Part shown: in pieces, positions 26,033-35,131 of the stretch | Position numbering within the stretch: the stretch's first letter is position 1 | How the letters are laid out: the number at the start of each line of letters is the position of its first letter | Assembly: GCA_021792555.1 (NCBI GenBank) | Contig: JAJYUL010000007.1 | Coordinates: 1 to 64,000, forward strand | Length of the DNA: 64,000 nt | DNA from: Pseudomonadota bacterium | GTDB taxonomy: Bacteria > Pseudomonadota > Gammaproteobacteria > Steroidobacterales > Steroidobacteraceae | Direction of reading: 5' to 3' | Notes under the pieces: model-generated | What the model was told of the DNA's origin: nothing | Seen by the model: the letters and a program-made list of their open reading frames with translations, nothing else | Database searches by the model: none | Made by a program: the position numbers and the translations under genes

Positions 26033-26287
26033 TCAGGCCGTCGCCTGCTTCCGGTACGAGCTCACCAGCGAGCGCACGCGCTCGGACGGCTGCGCGCCCT
26101 GTCCCACCCAGTAATCGATACGGGGCAGATCAAGCTTGAGCTTGGTGTCGCCGCGGCCGGCGACCGGGTTGAAGAACCCGACGTTCTCGAGGCTGGCCCC
26201 GCCCTGGCGCTTGCGGCTGTCCGTCACCACGACGTGATAGAAGGGCTGATTGCGCGCCCCGCGCCGGGTCAGGCGAATGGTTACCAT
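26033..26287 (-). CDS. rpsP: 30S ribosomal protein S16
   Basis: An 84-residue ribosomal protein. MVTIRLTRRGARNQPFYHVV and GFFNPVAGRGD are diagnostic, and the C-terminus VGQGAQPSERVRSLV is normal. It is the first gene of the rpsP-rimM-trmD-rplS-sppA operon, transcribed from a promoter in the 153-base gap after ffh. Confidence 0.97.
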   Translation of the reverse strand: MVTIRLTRRGARNQPFYHVVVTDSRKRQGGASLENVGFFNPVAGRGDTKLKLDLPRIDYWVGQGAQPSERVRSLVSSYRKQATA

Positions 26288-26354
26288 GGTCTTGTCGCTC
26301 TCAAATGTCCGATCCGGACGGGCCCACGGCTCCGCCCCTCAAAAAAGAGCGCGG

Positions 26355-26360
26355 ATTCTA
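26355..26360 (-). promoter_or_regulatory. -10 box TAGAAT of the rpsP operon
   Basis: On the minus strand TAGAAT lies 67 bases before rpsP. A weak -35 candidate TTTCGG stands 17 bases upstream (26378-26383). A six-base stem GCGGCA/TGCCGC further upstream could end ffh transcription. Confidence 0.5.
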
Positions 26361-26440
26361 CGGGCTTATTGCCTGATCCGAAAGGGGCTGGCGGCAATTT
26401 TCCTGCCGCGGCCGGCCCCGCCCGCCCGGCCAAGCCCGAG

Positions 26441-27781
26441 CTAGGGCATTTTGCCCTGCAGCGCGCCGAGCATCTGCCGCAGCCGCCCCCCGCGCATCTG
26501 CTTCATCATCCGCTGCATCTGCTGGAACTGCTTCATCAGGCGGTTGACGTCCTGCACCTGCACCCCCGCCCCGCGCGCGATGCGCCGCCGGCGCGAGCCG
26601 TCGATGACGGCCGGGTGCAGCCGCTCGCGCGGGGTCATCGAGTTGATGATGGCGATCTGGCGGCGCACGTCGCGGTCGGCCTGCTCGGGTGAGACCGCGC
26701 CCTTCTGGGCCGCCGTGGGCAGCTTGTCCATGAGCGAGGCCAGCCCTCCCATCTTCTGCACCTGCTCGAGCTGGCTCTTGAGGTCCCCGAGGTGAAAGCC
26801 CTTGCCCTTGACCACCTTGCGCGCCAGGCGTTCGGCCGACTCGCGATCGACCTGGCGCTGGACCTGCTCGACCAGGCTCACCACATCGCCCATGCCGAGG
26901 ATGCGCGAGGCCATGCGCTCGGGGTCGAAGGGCGCGAGCGCGTCGGTCTTCTCCCCGACGCCGACGAACACGATGGGCTTGCCGGTGATCTGGCGCACCG
27001 ACAGCGCCGCGCCCCCGCGCGCATCGCCGTCGGCCTTGGTGAGCACCACGCCGGTCAGATCGAGCGCCTGCCCGAAGGCGCGCGCGGCGTTCACCGCGTC
27101 CTGACCGGCCATCGCGTCGACCACGAACAGCCGCTCGGCGGGCTGCACCGCGCGGTCGATCTCGCGCACCTCCTCCATCAGCGCCTCATCGACGTGCAGG
27201 CGGCCGGCGGTATCGACGATGAGCACGTCGAACACGCCGCGGCGCGCCTCCTCGAGCGCCGCGCGGGCGATGGCCGCCGGCGGGGCGGCCGGGTCGGCCG
27301 GCAGATAGTGCGCCTCGACCTGCTGGGCGAGGCGCTCGAGCTGCAGCATGGCCGCCGGGCGGCGCACGTCGGTGCTCACCAGCGCGACGCGCTTTTTCTG
27401 CGCCTGAATCAGCCAGCGGGCGAGCTTGGCGCTCGTGGTGGTCTTGCCCGCGCCCTGCAGGCCGGCGAGCAGCACCACCACCGGCGGCTGGGCGCGCAGC
27501 TGAAAGCCCGGCCCGCCGCCGCCCATCAGGGCGACGAGCTCGCGGTGCAGGATGCCGATGAAGGCCTGGCCCGGGGTGAGGCTCTGGGCGACCTCGGCGC
27601 CGAGGGCGCGCGTCTTGACCGCCTCGATGAAGCCCTTGACCACCGGCAGCGCGACGTCGGCCTCGAGCAGCGCGACGCGCACCTCGCGCAGCGCCGCGGC
27701 GACGTTCTCCTCGGTGATGCGGCCGCGGCCGCGCAGCGTATCGAGGGTGCGGGAAAGTCGGGAGGTCAGCGCTTCGAACAT
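26441..27781 (-). CDS. ffh: Signal recognition particle protein Ffh (SRP54)
   Basis: A 446-residue GTPase that binds signal sequences with 4.5S RNA and targets ribosomes to FtsY. Visible: the N domain, LAGLQGAGKTTTSAK (G1, about 105-119), STDVRRPAAMLQL (G2), VDTAGRLHVD (G3), TKADGDARGGAAL (G4), and the methionine-rich M domain ending MKQFQQMQRMMKQM. ATG 27781. It diverges from the CNNM/CorC-type transporter gene, as ffh does beside yfjD in enterobacteria, but ypjD is not between them. Confidence 0.97.
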   Translation of the reverse strand: MFEALTSRLSRTLDTLRGRGRITEENVAAALREVRVALLEADVALPVVKGFIEAVKTRALGAEVAQSLTPGQAFIGILHRELVALMGGGGPGFQLRAQPPVVVLLAGLQGAGKTTTSAKLARWLIQAQKKRVALVSTDVRRPAAMLQLERLAQQVEAHYLPADPAAPPAAIARAALEEARRGVFDVLIVDTAGRLHVDEALMEEVREIDRAVQPAERLFVVDAMAGQDAVNAARAFGQALDLTGVVLTKADGDARGGAALSVRQITGKPIVFVGVGEKTDALAPFDPERMASRILGMGDVVSLVEQVQRQVDRESAERLARKVVKGKGFHLGDLKSQLEQVQKMGGLASLMDKLPTAAQKGAVSPEQADRDVRRQIAIINSMTPRERLHPAVIDGSRRRRIARGAGVQVQDVNRLMKQFQQMQRMMKQMRGGRLRQMLGALQGKMP

Positions 27782-27808
27782 GATGTGACGAATCCGGTGC
27801 GGGCAGCC

Positions 27809-27814
27809 ATTATA
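27809..27814 (-). promoter_or_regulatory. -10 box TATAAT for ffh
   Basis: TATAAT on the minus strand, 27 bases upstream of the ffh ATG, in the 53-base gap between two divergent genes. The opposite strand carries the ribosome-binding site of the neighbouring gene, so the promoter and translation signals of the two genes interleave. Confidence 0.55.
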
Positions 27815-27834
27815 GGGCCAAGGAGGGTCCGCAC

Positions 27835-29121
27835 TTGACTGACGTATCCGTTCCGCTGCTCGTCCTCACCCTGCTGTGGCTGCTCGCGCTCATCGCCTTC
27901 TCCTCCGGCACGGAAGTGGCCATGCTGTCGGTGAACCGCTACCGGATCCGCCACCGCGCCCAGGCCGGCCAGGGCACCGCGAAGCTGCTCGAGCGGCTGT
28001 TGCGCAAGCCCGAGGACTGGCTGGGCGCGAACCTGGTCATCGTGGCGGCGGCGAACGTGTTCGCCTCGGAAGTGGCCACCGTGCTCGCCCAGCGCACCGG
28101 CTACCGCTACGCGGTGCCGGCCACCGGCGTGCTGCTGACGGTCGCGGTGATCGTGTTCGGCGAGCTGACCCCGAAAATCTACGCCGCGGCGCACCCGGAG
28201 TCCGCCTCGCTCAAGGCCGCGCGCATCTACCGGGTGCTGGTGTTCCTCGCGCGCCCCTTCCTCACCGTGACGAACGGCATCTCCTACGGACTGCTGCGCA
28301 CGATCGGCGTGGTCAAGACCGCGCCGACCGGCCAGATGCTCAGCACCGAGGAGCTGCGCACGGCGGTCGCGGAGGCCGGCCCGATGATCCCGGCACGCCA
28401 CCGGCAGATGCTGCTCTCGATCCTCGACCTCGGCCAGATCACCGTCAACGACATCATGATTCCGCGGCAGGAGATCGCCGGCATCGACATCGCGCAGAGC
28501 TGGGACGAGGTGCTCGAGCAGCTCGAGCGCACCCCGCACACGCGCGTGCCGGTGTTCGACGGGGAGCTCGACAACCTGGTCGGGGTGCTGCACATGAAGC
28601 GCATCGCGCACGAGCTGGTGCGCGGCACGCTCACGCACGAGCGCCTGGTGGAGATGGCCCGCTCGCGCGAGCCGTACTTCATTCCGGAGAGCACGGCCCT
28701 CAACGTGCAGCTGGCGCACTTTCAGCGCAACCGGCGCCGCCTCGCCTTCGTGGTGAACGAATACGGCGACATCGAGGGGCTGGTGACGCTCGAGGACATC
28801 CTCGAGGAGATCGTCGGGGAGTTCACCACGGACCCGGCCACGATCTCGCACCGCGACATCTATGCCGAGCAGCCGGGCGTATACATCATCAACGGCAGCG
28901 CCACGCTGCGCGCGGTGAACCGCGCGCTGCAGTGGCAGCTGCCGACCGGCGGCCCGAAGACGCTCAACGGACTGCTGCTCGAGCGGCTCGAGACCATCCC
29001 CTCGCCCGGCACCACCCTGCGAGTCGGCGGCTACCAGTTCGAGGTCCTGCAGATCATCGACAACGCGATCAAGACCGTGCGGGTGCGCGCGCCGCAGCCG
29101 CCGGGCGAGCCGGCTCACTGA
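27835..29121 (+). CDS. CNNM/CorC-HlyC-family transporter (YfjD-like)
   Basis: A 428-residue inner-membrane protein. Three or four spans form the DUF21/CNNM domain (residues 5-180, with FSSGTEVAMLSVNRYRIRHR near 22), two CBS domains follow (IMIPRQEIAGIDI and VLHMKRIAHEL, then VNEYGDIEGLVTLEDILEEIVGE), and a C-terminal CorC_HlyC transporter-associated domain ends the protein. The family is linked to magnesium or cobalt efflux. TTG 27835 is supported by AAGGAGG seven bases upstream. Its last 53 bases overlap radA tail to tail. Confidence 0.9.
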   Translation: MTDVSVPLLVLTLLWLLALIAFSSGTEVAMLSVNRYRIRHRAQAGQGTAKLLERLLRKPEDWLGANLVIVAAANVFASEVATVLAQRTGYRYAVPATGVLLTVAVIVFGELTPKIYAAAHPESASLKAARIYRVLVFLARPFLTVTNGISYGLLRTIGVVKTAPTGQMLSTEELRTAVAEAGPMIPARHRQMLLSILDLGQITVNDIMIPRQEIAGIDIAQSWDEVLEQLERTPHTRVPVFDGELDNLVGVLHMKRIAHELVRGTLTHERLVEMARSREPYFIPESTALNVQLAHFQRNRRRLAFVVNEYGDIEGLVTLEDILEEIVGEFTTDPATISHRDIYAEQPGVYIINGSATLRAVNRALQWQLPTGGPKTLNGLLLERLETIPSPGTTLRVGGYQFEVLQIIDNAIKTVRVRAPQPPGEPAH

Positions 29122-30463
29122 AGGCGGCCGCGAGCGCCTCGTCCACCCGCGCGACCGGCACCACGCGCAGCCCCTCGATGGGCCGGCGCGGGGCGTTCTC
29201 CCGCGGCACGAGCGCGCTGTGGAAGCCCTGCTTGCGCGCCTCCTGCAGCCGCTCCTCGCCGTAGGCGACCGGGCGCACCTCCCCGGTGAGGCCGATCTCG
29301 CCGAAGGCAATGAGCGATCCGGGCACCACCCGCTCGGCCAGACTCGAGGCGAGCGCGATCAGCACCGGCAGATCCCAGGCCGTCTCATCGATGCGCACGC
29401 CGCCGACGGCGTTGACGAACACATCGTGCTCCTGCAGCGAGACCCCGGCGTGGCGGTTCAGGACCGCCAGCAGCATCGCGAGCCGGTTCGCATCGAGCCC
29501 CTGCGCGATGCGCCGCGGCGCCCCGAAGCGCATGCGGTCGACGAGCGCCTGCAGCTCGATCAAAAGCGGCCGCCCGCCATCGCGGGTCACCGTGACGATG
29601 CTGCCGGCGGCCGGCTCCGGCGCGCGCGCGAGGAAGATCGCCGAGGGGTTGCGCACCTCGCGCAGCCCGCCCTCGGTCATGGCGAAAAAGCCGAGCTCGT
29701 TGACCGCCCCGAAGCGGTTCTTGGTGGCGCGCACGATGCGGTAGCGGCTCGCCGTCTCGCTCTCGAAATAGAGCACCGTGTCCACCAGGTGCTCGAGCAC
29801 GCGCGGGCCGGCGATCGCCCCGTCCTTGGTGACGTGCCCGATCAGAAACACCGCGGTGGCGGTGCGCTTGGCGAAGCGCACGAGCTCGGCGGCGCACTCC
29901 TTGAGCTGCGAGAGTCCCCCGGGGGCGCTCTCGAGCGTGCCGGACTCGGCCGTCTGGATCGAGTCGATCACCAGCAGCGCCGCGGCGCGCCCGGCGGCGC
30001 GCTCGAGGATGCTCTCCAGGTGCGTCTCGGGCAGCACCTCGAGCCCCTCCGGGGCGAGCCCCAGTCGGCGCGCGCGCAGCGCCACCTGGGCGTGGGACTC
30101 CTCGCCGGTGGCATAGAGCACCGGGGCGAGGGCCGCGGCGTGCGCGGCCACCTGCAGCAGCAGCGTCGACTTGCCGATGCCCGGATCGCCCCCGAGCAGC
30201 GTCACCGAGCCCGGAACGATGCCCCCGCCCAAGACCCGGTCGAGCTCAGCGAGGCCGCTGCCGAGGCGCCGCACCTCCCCGCCGGCGGCCTGCAGCGGCA
30301 GCGGCGCGGCTGCCGCCGCCAGGGGCGAGCGGCGTGCGCCCGAGCGGGGGGCGCTCTCGCGCTCGAGCACGTTCCATTCCCCGCAGGCCGGGCAGCTGCC
30401 CTGCCACTTGGGGGTCTCGTGGCCGCACGCGCTGCAGCGGTAGAGGGAGTTCGGACGGGGCAT
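29069..30463 (-). CDS. radA: DNA repair protein RadA
   Basis: A 464-residue RecA-like helicase that drives branch migration in recombination. It has the four-cysteine zinc finger CSACGHETPKWQGSCPAC near residues 10-27, Walker A GGDPGIGKST near 90, the RadA-specific KNRFG motif near 247, and a Lon-like C-terminal domain (GGVRIDETAWDLPVLIALASS). ATG 30463 begins just before the zinc finger; an in-frame TTG eight codons upstream is an alternative. The C-terminal tail is Ala/Pro rich and is encoded over the end of the opposite-strand transporter gene. Confidence 0.95.
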   Translation of the reverse strand: MPRPNSLYRCSACGHETPKWQGSCPACGEWNVLERESAPRSGARRSPLAAAAAPLPLQAAGGEVRRLGSGLAELDRVLGGGIVPGSVTLLGGDPGIGKSTLLLQVAAHAAALAPVLYATGEESHAQVALRARRLGLAPEGLEVLPETHLESILERAAGRAAALLVIDSIQTAESGTLESAPGGLSQLKECAAELVRFAKRTATAVFLIGHVTKDGAIAGPRVLEHLVDTVLYFESETASRYRIVRATKNRFGAVNELGFFAMTEGGLREVRNPSAIFLARAPEPAAGSIVTVTRDGGRPLLIELQALVDRMRFGAPRRIAQGLDANRLAMLLAVLNRHAGVSLQEHDVFVNAVGGVRIDETAWDLPVLIALASSLAERVVPGSLIAFGEIGLTGEVRPVAYGEERLQEARKQGFHSALVPRENAPRRPIEGLRVVPVARVDEALAAAFSEPARPAAAARAPARS

Positions 30464-30648
30464 GGGAACGCTCGCGGGTCTGCTCAAATGCTAGGATGCG
30501 GACCGAAATGTGCGGCAGCGCCGGCTTTTGTGACCGGGCACTCGGACTCGACCGCGCGCAATGCTAGCTTATCCCGGCTGGGAGCGGGGATTGGCTGGCC
30601 ATGATCATCAACAAAATCAATGTTCTACGTACCGCCTGAGGGCGCTGC

Positions 30649-31473
30649 ATGGGTTTGAAGAACAAGCTGCGCGTCGTCGGGCTCACCGATACCGGCAAGG
30701 TGCGCGAACACAACGAGGACACCATCGCGGGCGATGCCGACATCGGCCTGCTGGTGCTCGCCGACGGCATGGGCGGGTACAAGGCGGGCGAGGTCGCGAG
30801 CGGGCTTGCCGTGAAGACCATCGTCAACATGGTGCGCGAGCACCTGCAGCGGGAGAACCTGCGCGCCGTCGACGCCGAGTCGGGGCTGTCGCGCACCAGC
30901 ATCATCCTGCGCGATGCGATCCACCGCGCCAACAAGATCATCTATCAGACCGCCCACACCCAGGCGCAGTGCGAGGGCATGGGCACCACGGTGGTCGCGG
31001 CGCTGTTCTTCGACAACAAGGTGACCATCGCCCACGTCGGGGACTCGCGCATGTACCGCGCGCACGGCGCGAAGTTCGAGCGCATCACCATGGATCACTC
31101 GCTGCTGCAGGAGCTCGTCGACCGCGGCCTGTACTCGGCCGAGGAGGCGCAGCGGGCGGCGAACAAGAACTACGTCACCCGCGCCCTCGGCGTCGAGCCG
31201 AGCGTCGAGGTCGAGATCCAGGAGGCCCCCGTGCACAAGGGCGAGATCTACATGCTCTGCTCGGACGGCCTCTCGGACATGATTGAGGACGATGACATCC
31301 ATTTAACCATAAACACTTTTAGTGCTAATCTTGATACCGTTGCCAAACAATTGATTCAGTTGGCCAACGATAACGGGGGCCGGGACAACATCTCGGTACT
31401 GATGGCGCACGTGGTGGACGCATTCCCGGCGAACACGCGGGTGCTGGACAGGGTCCGCAAGTGGTTCAGCTGA
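30649..31473 (+). CDS. PP2C-type serine/threonine protein phosphatase
   Basis: A 274-residue cytoplasmic PPM phosphatase (Stp/PrpC type). The metal motifs are in order: REHNEDTI near residue 18, VLADGMGGYKAGEVAS near 36, GTTVVAALF near 111, AHVGDSRMYR near 125, SDGLSDMIEDDD near 205 and GGRDNISV near 244. It removes phosphate from Ser/Thr residues. The next gene encodes an FHA-domain protein 22 bases downstream, but no kinase is in the window. Codons from about 31297 to 31374 are strikingly AT-rich compared with the rest. Confidence 0.92.
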   Translation: MGLKNKLRVVGLTDTGKVREHNEDTIAGDADIGLLVLADGMGGYKAGEVASGLAVKTIVNMVREHLQRENLRAVDAESGLSRTSIILRDAIHRANKIIYQTAHTQAQCEGMGTTVVAALFFDNKVTIAHVGDSRMYRAHGAKFERITMDHSLLQELVDRGLYSAEEAQRAANKNYVTRALGVEPSVEVEIQEAPVHKGEIYMLCSDGLSDMIEDDDIHLTINTFSANLDTVAKQLIQLANDNGGRDNISVLMAHVVDAFPANTRVLDRVRKWFS

Positions 31474-31495
31474 CGCCGGGGGGCGGGAGAGTAGC

Positions 31496-32191
31496 ATGGC
31501 TAGGTTGATCTTGAGCCTGGACGGCCAGGTAATGGCCGAATACAACATGAACAAGGAGCGTTACACCGTCGGCCGGCTTCCCGACAACGACATCCGCATC
31601 GACAATGCGGCCGTCAGCGGCCACCATTCGCTGATCATCAACATCCTCAACGACTCGTTCCTCGAGGACTTGAACAGCACCAATGGCACGTACGTCAACG
31701 GCAAGCTGATCAAGAAGCACGCCCTGCAGCACGGCGATGTGATCACCGTGGGGCACCACCAGCTGCGCTTCATGGAGGATGACGAGCAGCAGGATGAGTT
31801 CGAGAAGACGATGGTGATCCAGCCCTCGGCGCGGCCCATGCAGGCGCTGCGCGCGGCGGCCGAGGCGGTCGCGGCGGCAAACGGCAGCAAGCCGGCGGCG
31901 CCGGCGGCGACGCCCAAGACCGCCAAGCTGCAGGTGCTCTCCGGGGCGTTCGCCGGCCGCGAGCTCGAACTGACCAAGACGCTGACCACCCTCGGACGCC
32001 CCGGCGTGCAGGTCGCGGCCATCACGCGCCGCGCCGACGGGTACTACATCGTGCACGTCGACAGCGACCAGCCGGACCGCTTTCCGGTGATCAACGGCGC
32101 GCCGATCGGCGCGCAGCCGACGCTGCTGCGGGACAACGACGTGATTCAGCTCGCCGGCGTGAAGATGGGATTCTTTCTGAGCGGCGGCTGA
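31496..32191 (+). CDS. FHA-domain protein with a second FHA-like fold
   Basis: A 231-residue cytoplasmic protein. A canonical FHA domain occupies residues about 5-95: YTVGRLPDNDIRIDNAAVSG with HHSLI, then NSTNGTYVNGKLI and LQHGDVITVG, keeping the Arg, Ser/His and Asn-Gly that grip phosphothreonine. An Ala-rich linker follows (about 105-140), then a diverged second copy (LQVLSGAFAGRELELTKTL, GRPGVQVAAITRRADGYYIV, INGAPIG, LRDNDVIQLAG). It is translated right after the PP2C phosphatase, so it probably reads phosphorylation marks that the phosphatase erases. Its stop abuts the convergent alr gene with no gap. Confidence 0.88.
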   Translation: MARLILSLDGQVMAEYNMNKERYTVGRLPDNDIRIDNAAVSGHHSLIINILNDSFLEDLNSTNGTYVNGKLIKKHALQHGDVITVGHHQLRFMEDDEQQDEFEKTMVIQPSARPMQALRAAAEAVAAANGSKPAAPAATPKTAKLQVLSGAFAGRELELTKTLTTLGRPGVQVAAITRRADGYYIVHVDSDQPDRFPVINGAPIGAQPTLLRDNDVIQLAGVKMGFFLSGG

Positions 32192-33268
32192 TCAGGCGAG
32201 CTCGAGCGGCACGCGCTCGCTGACCCCGCAGAGCAGCTCGTAGGCGATGGTGCCGGCCGCGCGCGCCACCTCCTCCACCGGGAGCTGCTCGCCCCAGAGC
32301 TCGACCGGCGTGCCCACGCCGACCGCATCGAGCGCGCTCACATCGACCGCGATCATGTCCATCGACACCCGCCCGACGAGCGGGACGCGCCGGCCGGCGA
32401 GCAGCACCGGGGTGCCGTTCGGCAGGCTGCGCGGCACCCCGTCCCCGTAGCCGGCCGCCACGATGGCGATGCGCGCATCGCGCTCGGCCCGCCAGGCGGC
32501 CCCATAGCCCACCGTCTCCCCGCGCGGCACATGCCGCACCGCAATGACGGAAGTCTCGAGCCGCATCGCCGGGCGCAGGCCGAGCTCGGCGGCCGTGCGC
32601 TGCGGCAGCGGCGAGGCGCCGTAGAGCGCGAGCCCCGGGCGCACCCACTGCCCACCCACCGGCACCGTGCCGAAGATGCCCGCGGAGTTCGCGATGCTGC
32701 GCTCCCCCGGTATGCCGCGGGTCGCCGCGGCGAAGCGCTCGAGCTGCGCACGCGTCATCCGCCCGTCCGCCTCGTCGGCCGCGGCGAGATGGGTCATCAG
32801 GCGGATCTCGCGCGGCGAGGGGCGCAGCGAGCGCAGCCGCTCGTGGGCGGCGGGAAAGGCCTCCGGGCGAAAGCCCAGGCGATTCATGCCCGTGTCGATC
32901 TTCACCCACAGCGCCTGGCGGTGCGTGTCCGGCTCGGCGGCAAGCAGCTCGACCTGCAGTTGATCGTGCACCACGAGCTCGAGCTCGAAGCGGCTCGCCT
33001 CGCGCAGCTGCTCGCGCGTGAACACGCCTTCGAGCAGCACGATGGGCGCGCGTACCCCCCGTTCGCGCAGACGCACGCCCTCCTCCAGGCGCGCCACCGC
33101 GAAGGCGTCCACACCCGCCAGCGCGAGCGCGGTCTGCACCAGTCCGTGACCATAGGCGTTGGCCTTGACCACCGCCATGACGCGCGCGCCCGGCACACGC
33201 GCGCGGATGACCTCTACATTGTGACGAAGCGCGGCGCCGTCGATGACGGCGCGGATCAGCCGACTCAC
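32192..33268 (-). CDS. alr: Alanine racemase
   Basis: A 358-residue PLP enzyme supplying D-alanine for peptidoglycan. VMAVVKANAYGHG (Lys35) holds the PLP lysine; the second catalytic residue is the Tyr in VGYGAAWRAERD; RPGLALYGASP and LVGRVSMDMIAVDVS are family blocks. GTG 33268 overlaps the dnaB stop by four bases (GTGA). It is the last gene of the rpsF-rpsR-rplI-dnaB-alr operon. Confidence 0.96.
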   Translation of the reverse strand: MSRLIRAVIDGAALRHNVEVIRARVPGARVMAVVKANAYGHGLVQTALALAGVDAFAVARLEEGVRLRERGVRAPIVLLEGVFTREQLREASRFELELVVHDQLQVELLAAEPDTHRQALWVKIDTGMNRLGFRPEAFPAAHERLRSLRPSPREIRLMTHLAAADEADGRMTRAQLERFAAATRGIPGERSIANSAGIFGTVPVGGQWVRPGLALYGASPLPQRTAAELGLRPAMRLETSVIAVRHVPRGETVGYGAAWRAERDARIAIVAAGYGDGVPRSLPNGTPVLLAGRRVPLVGRVSMDMIAVDVSALDAVGVGTPVELWGEQLPVEEVARAAGTIAYELLCGVSERVPLELA

Positions 33269-34650
33269 CTGAGCACGCCCTCGGCGTAGGCATCCGGCGC
33301 GTAGTTGGCGAAACGGGTGTACTGACCCTGGAAAGTCAGAAGGAAGGTGCCGATCTCCCCGTTGCGGTGCTTGACGAGGTCGATCTCCGCGACGCCCTTC
33401 TTGGTGGTGTTCTTGTCGTAGACTTCTTCGCGGTAAATCAACAGGATCATATCCGCATCCTGCTCAATACTGCCCGATTCACGAAGATCTGACATGACAG
33501 GCTTTTTGTTCTCGCGCTGCTCGACCGCGCGGTTCAGCTGCGAGAGCGCAATGACCGGTACGGACAGCTCCTTGGCCAGCACCTTCAGGCCGCGGGAGAT
33601 CTCGCCGATCTCCGTGGCGCGGTTCTCCTTCGTGCCCGGCACCTGCATCAGCTGCAGGTAATCGACCAGGATCAGATCCAGCCCGTGCTCGCGCTTGATG
33701 CGCCGCGCGCGCGCGCGCAGCTCGGTCGGGGTCAGCGCGGGGGTCTCGTCGACGAAGATCTTCGCCTCCGAGAGCTGGTTGGTCGCGCTCGTGATGCGCA
33801 CCCAGTCGTCATCGGAAATCCGTCCGCTGCGCAGGTTGGCGAGCGGCACGCCGCCCACCGAGGCGAGCATGCGCGTGATCACCTGCTCGGAGGGCATCTC
33901 GAGGCTGAAGATCGCCACCGAGGCGCGCGTGCTCGGATGCACCGCGGCGTACTCGGCCATGTTGACCGCGAGGGTGGATTTGCCCATCGAGGGGCGCCCG
34001 GCCACGATCACCAGGTCCCCGGGGCGCAGCCCGCCGGTCATCTTGTCGAAGTCGGCAAAGCCCGTGGGCAGCCCGCGCAGCGCATCGGGGTTGCTGTGCC
34101 ACTCGTCGATCTGATCGATCACCTGCGGCAGCAGCGTCTTGACCGCAACGGCGCCCTGGCGGCCGCGCGCGCCCGCCTCGGCGATCGCGAACACGCGCTG
34201 CTCGGCCGCATCGACCAGCTCGCGCGCCGTCTCGCCCTTGTTGCTGTTGAAGACCGCCGCGGCGATCTCGGTGCCGGCGCGGATCAGCTGGCGCAGCAGC
34301 GAGCGCTCGCGCACGATGTCGGCATAGGCGCGCACGTTCGCCGCCGTCGGCGTGTCGCGCGCGAGCGAGCTCAAGTAGGCCAGCCCGCCCGCCTGCTCGA
34401 GCTTGCCGATGCGCTCGAGCTGCTCGCTCACCGTCACCACGTCGCACGGCCGGCCGTTGCCGGCCAGCTCGCCGATCGCCGTGAAGATCAGCCGGTGGTC
34501 CGGGCGGTAGAAATCCTCCTCCGTGACGGCATCGGCGACCTGATCCCAGGCGCTCGCCTCGAGCATCAGGCCGCCGAGCACCGCCTGCTCGGCCTCGATC
34601 GAGTGCGGCGGCGCCGGGATCTCGCCGTGCGCTTTGGGAAAGGCCGCCAC
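33265..34650 (-). CDS. dnaB: Replicative DNA helicase DnaB
   Basis: A 461-residue hexameric helicase. The N-terminal primase-binding domain starts PPHSIEAEQAVLGGLML; the RecA-like domain has Walker A GRPSMGKSTLAVN near residue 208, LEMPSEQVITRMLA near 242, VDYLQLM (Walker B) near 317 and LSQLNRAVE near 359. The GTG start at 34650 follows rplI by 22 bases. No intein is present; the length is normal. Confidence 0.97.
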   Translation of the reverse strand: MAAFPKAHGEIPAPPHSIEAEQAVLGGLMLEASAWDQVADAVTEEDFYRPDHRLIFTAIGELAGNGRPCDVVTVSEQLERIGKLEQAGGLAYLSSLARDTPTAANVRAYADIVRERSLLRQLIRAGTEIAAAVFNSNKGETARELVDAAEQRVFAIAEAGARGRQGAVAVKTLLPQVIDQIDEWHSNPDALRGLPTGFADFDKMTGGLRPGDLVIVAGRPSMGKSTLAVNMAEYAAVHPSTRASVAIFSLEMPSEQVITRMLASVGGVPLANLRSGRISDDDWVRITSATNQLSEAKIFVDETPALTPTELRARARRIKREHGLDLILVDYLQLMQVPGTKENRATEIGEISRGLKVLAKELSVPVIALSQLNRAVEQRENKKPVMSDLRESGSIEQDADMILLIYREEVYDKNTTKKGVAEIDLVKHRNGEIGTFLLTFQGQYTRFANYAPDAYAEGVLR

Positions 34651-34672
34651 CGCCCGACCGGCCGGTCCGCAG

Positions 34673-35122
34673 TTACTCTTCGGCGACGATCGAGACGGTC
34701 ACCGGCACGTCGATGTCGGCGTGCAGGTGCAGGCTCACGCTGTGCTCCCCGACCATGCGCAGCGGCCCGGTTGGCAGGCGCACTTCACTGCGCTCGACCT
34801 TGATGCCCTGGCGGGTGCAGGCCTCGGCGATGTCGGCGGTGCCGATCGAGCCGAACAGCTTCCCTTCGGTGCCCGCCTTGGCGGTGATCGTGAGCTTGAA
34901 ATCCTTCAGGGCCGCGGCCCGCTCCTCGGCGGAGGCGAGCTGCTCGCGCGCGGCCTTCTCGAGCTCGGCGCGCCGCGCCTCGAAGCGCGCGATGTTGTCC
35001 GGCGTGGCGAGCGTCGCCTTGCCCTCGGGCAGCAGGTAGTTGCGCCCGAAGCCCGAGCGCACCTTCACCCGGTCACCGATGTTGCCGAGGTTCGCAACCT
35101 TCTGCAGCAGTATGACGTCCAT
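34673..35122 (-). CDS. rplI: 50S ribosomal protein L9
   Basis: A 149-residue ribosomal protein with two globular ends joined by a long helix. [21 protein letters not shown] and [14 protein letters not shown] are diagnostic of the N-terminal domain; [13 protein letters not shown] starts the C-terminal domain. GAGG lies before ATG 35122. Ten bases follow rpsR. Confidence 0.97.
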   Translation of the reverse strand: MDVILLQKVANLGNIGDRVKVRSGFGRNYLLPEGKATLATPDNIARFEARRAELEKAAREQLASAEERAAALKDFKLTITAKAGTEGKLFGSIGTADIAEACTRQGIKVERSEVRLPTGPLRMVGEHSVSLHLHADIDVPVTVSIVAEE

Positions 35123-35131
35123 GGGTGTGCC

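Noticed and set aside
33265..34650. Possible intein in dnaB
   Set aside because: Length and motif spacing are normal; no insertion in the Walker A or other conserved sites.
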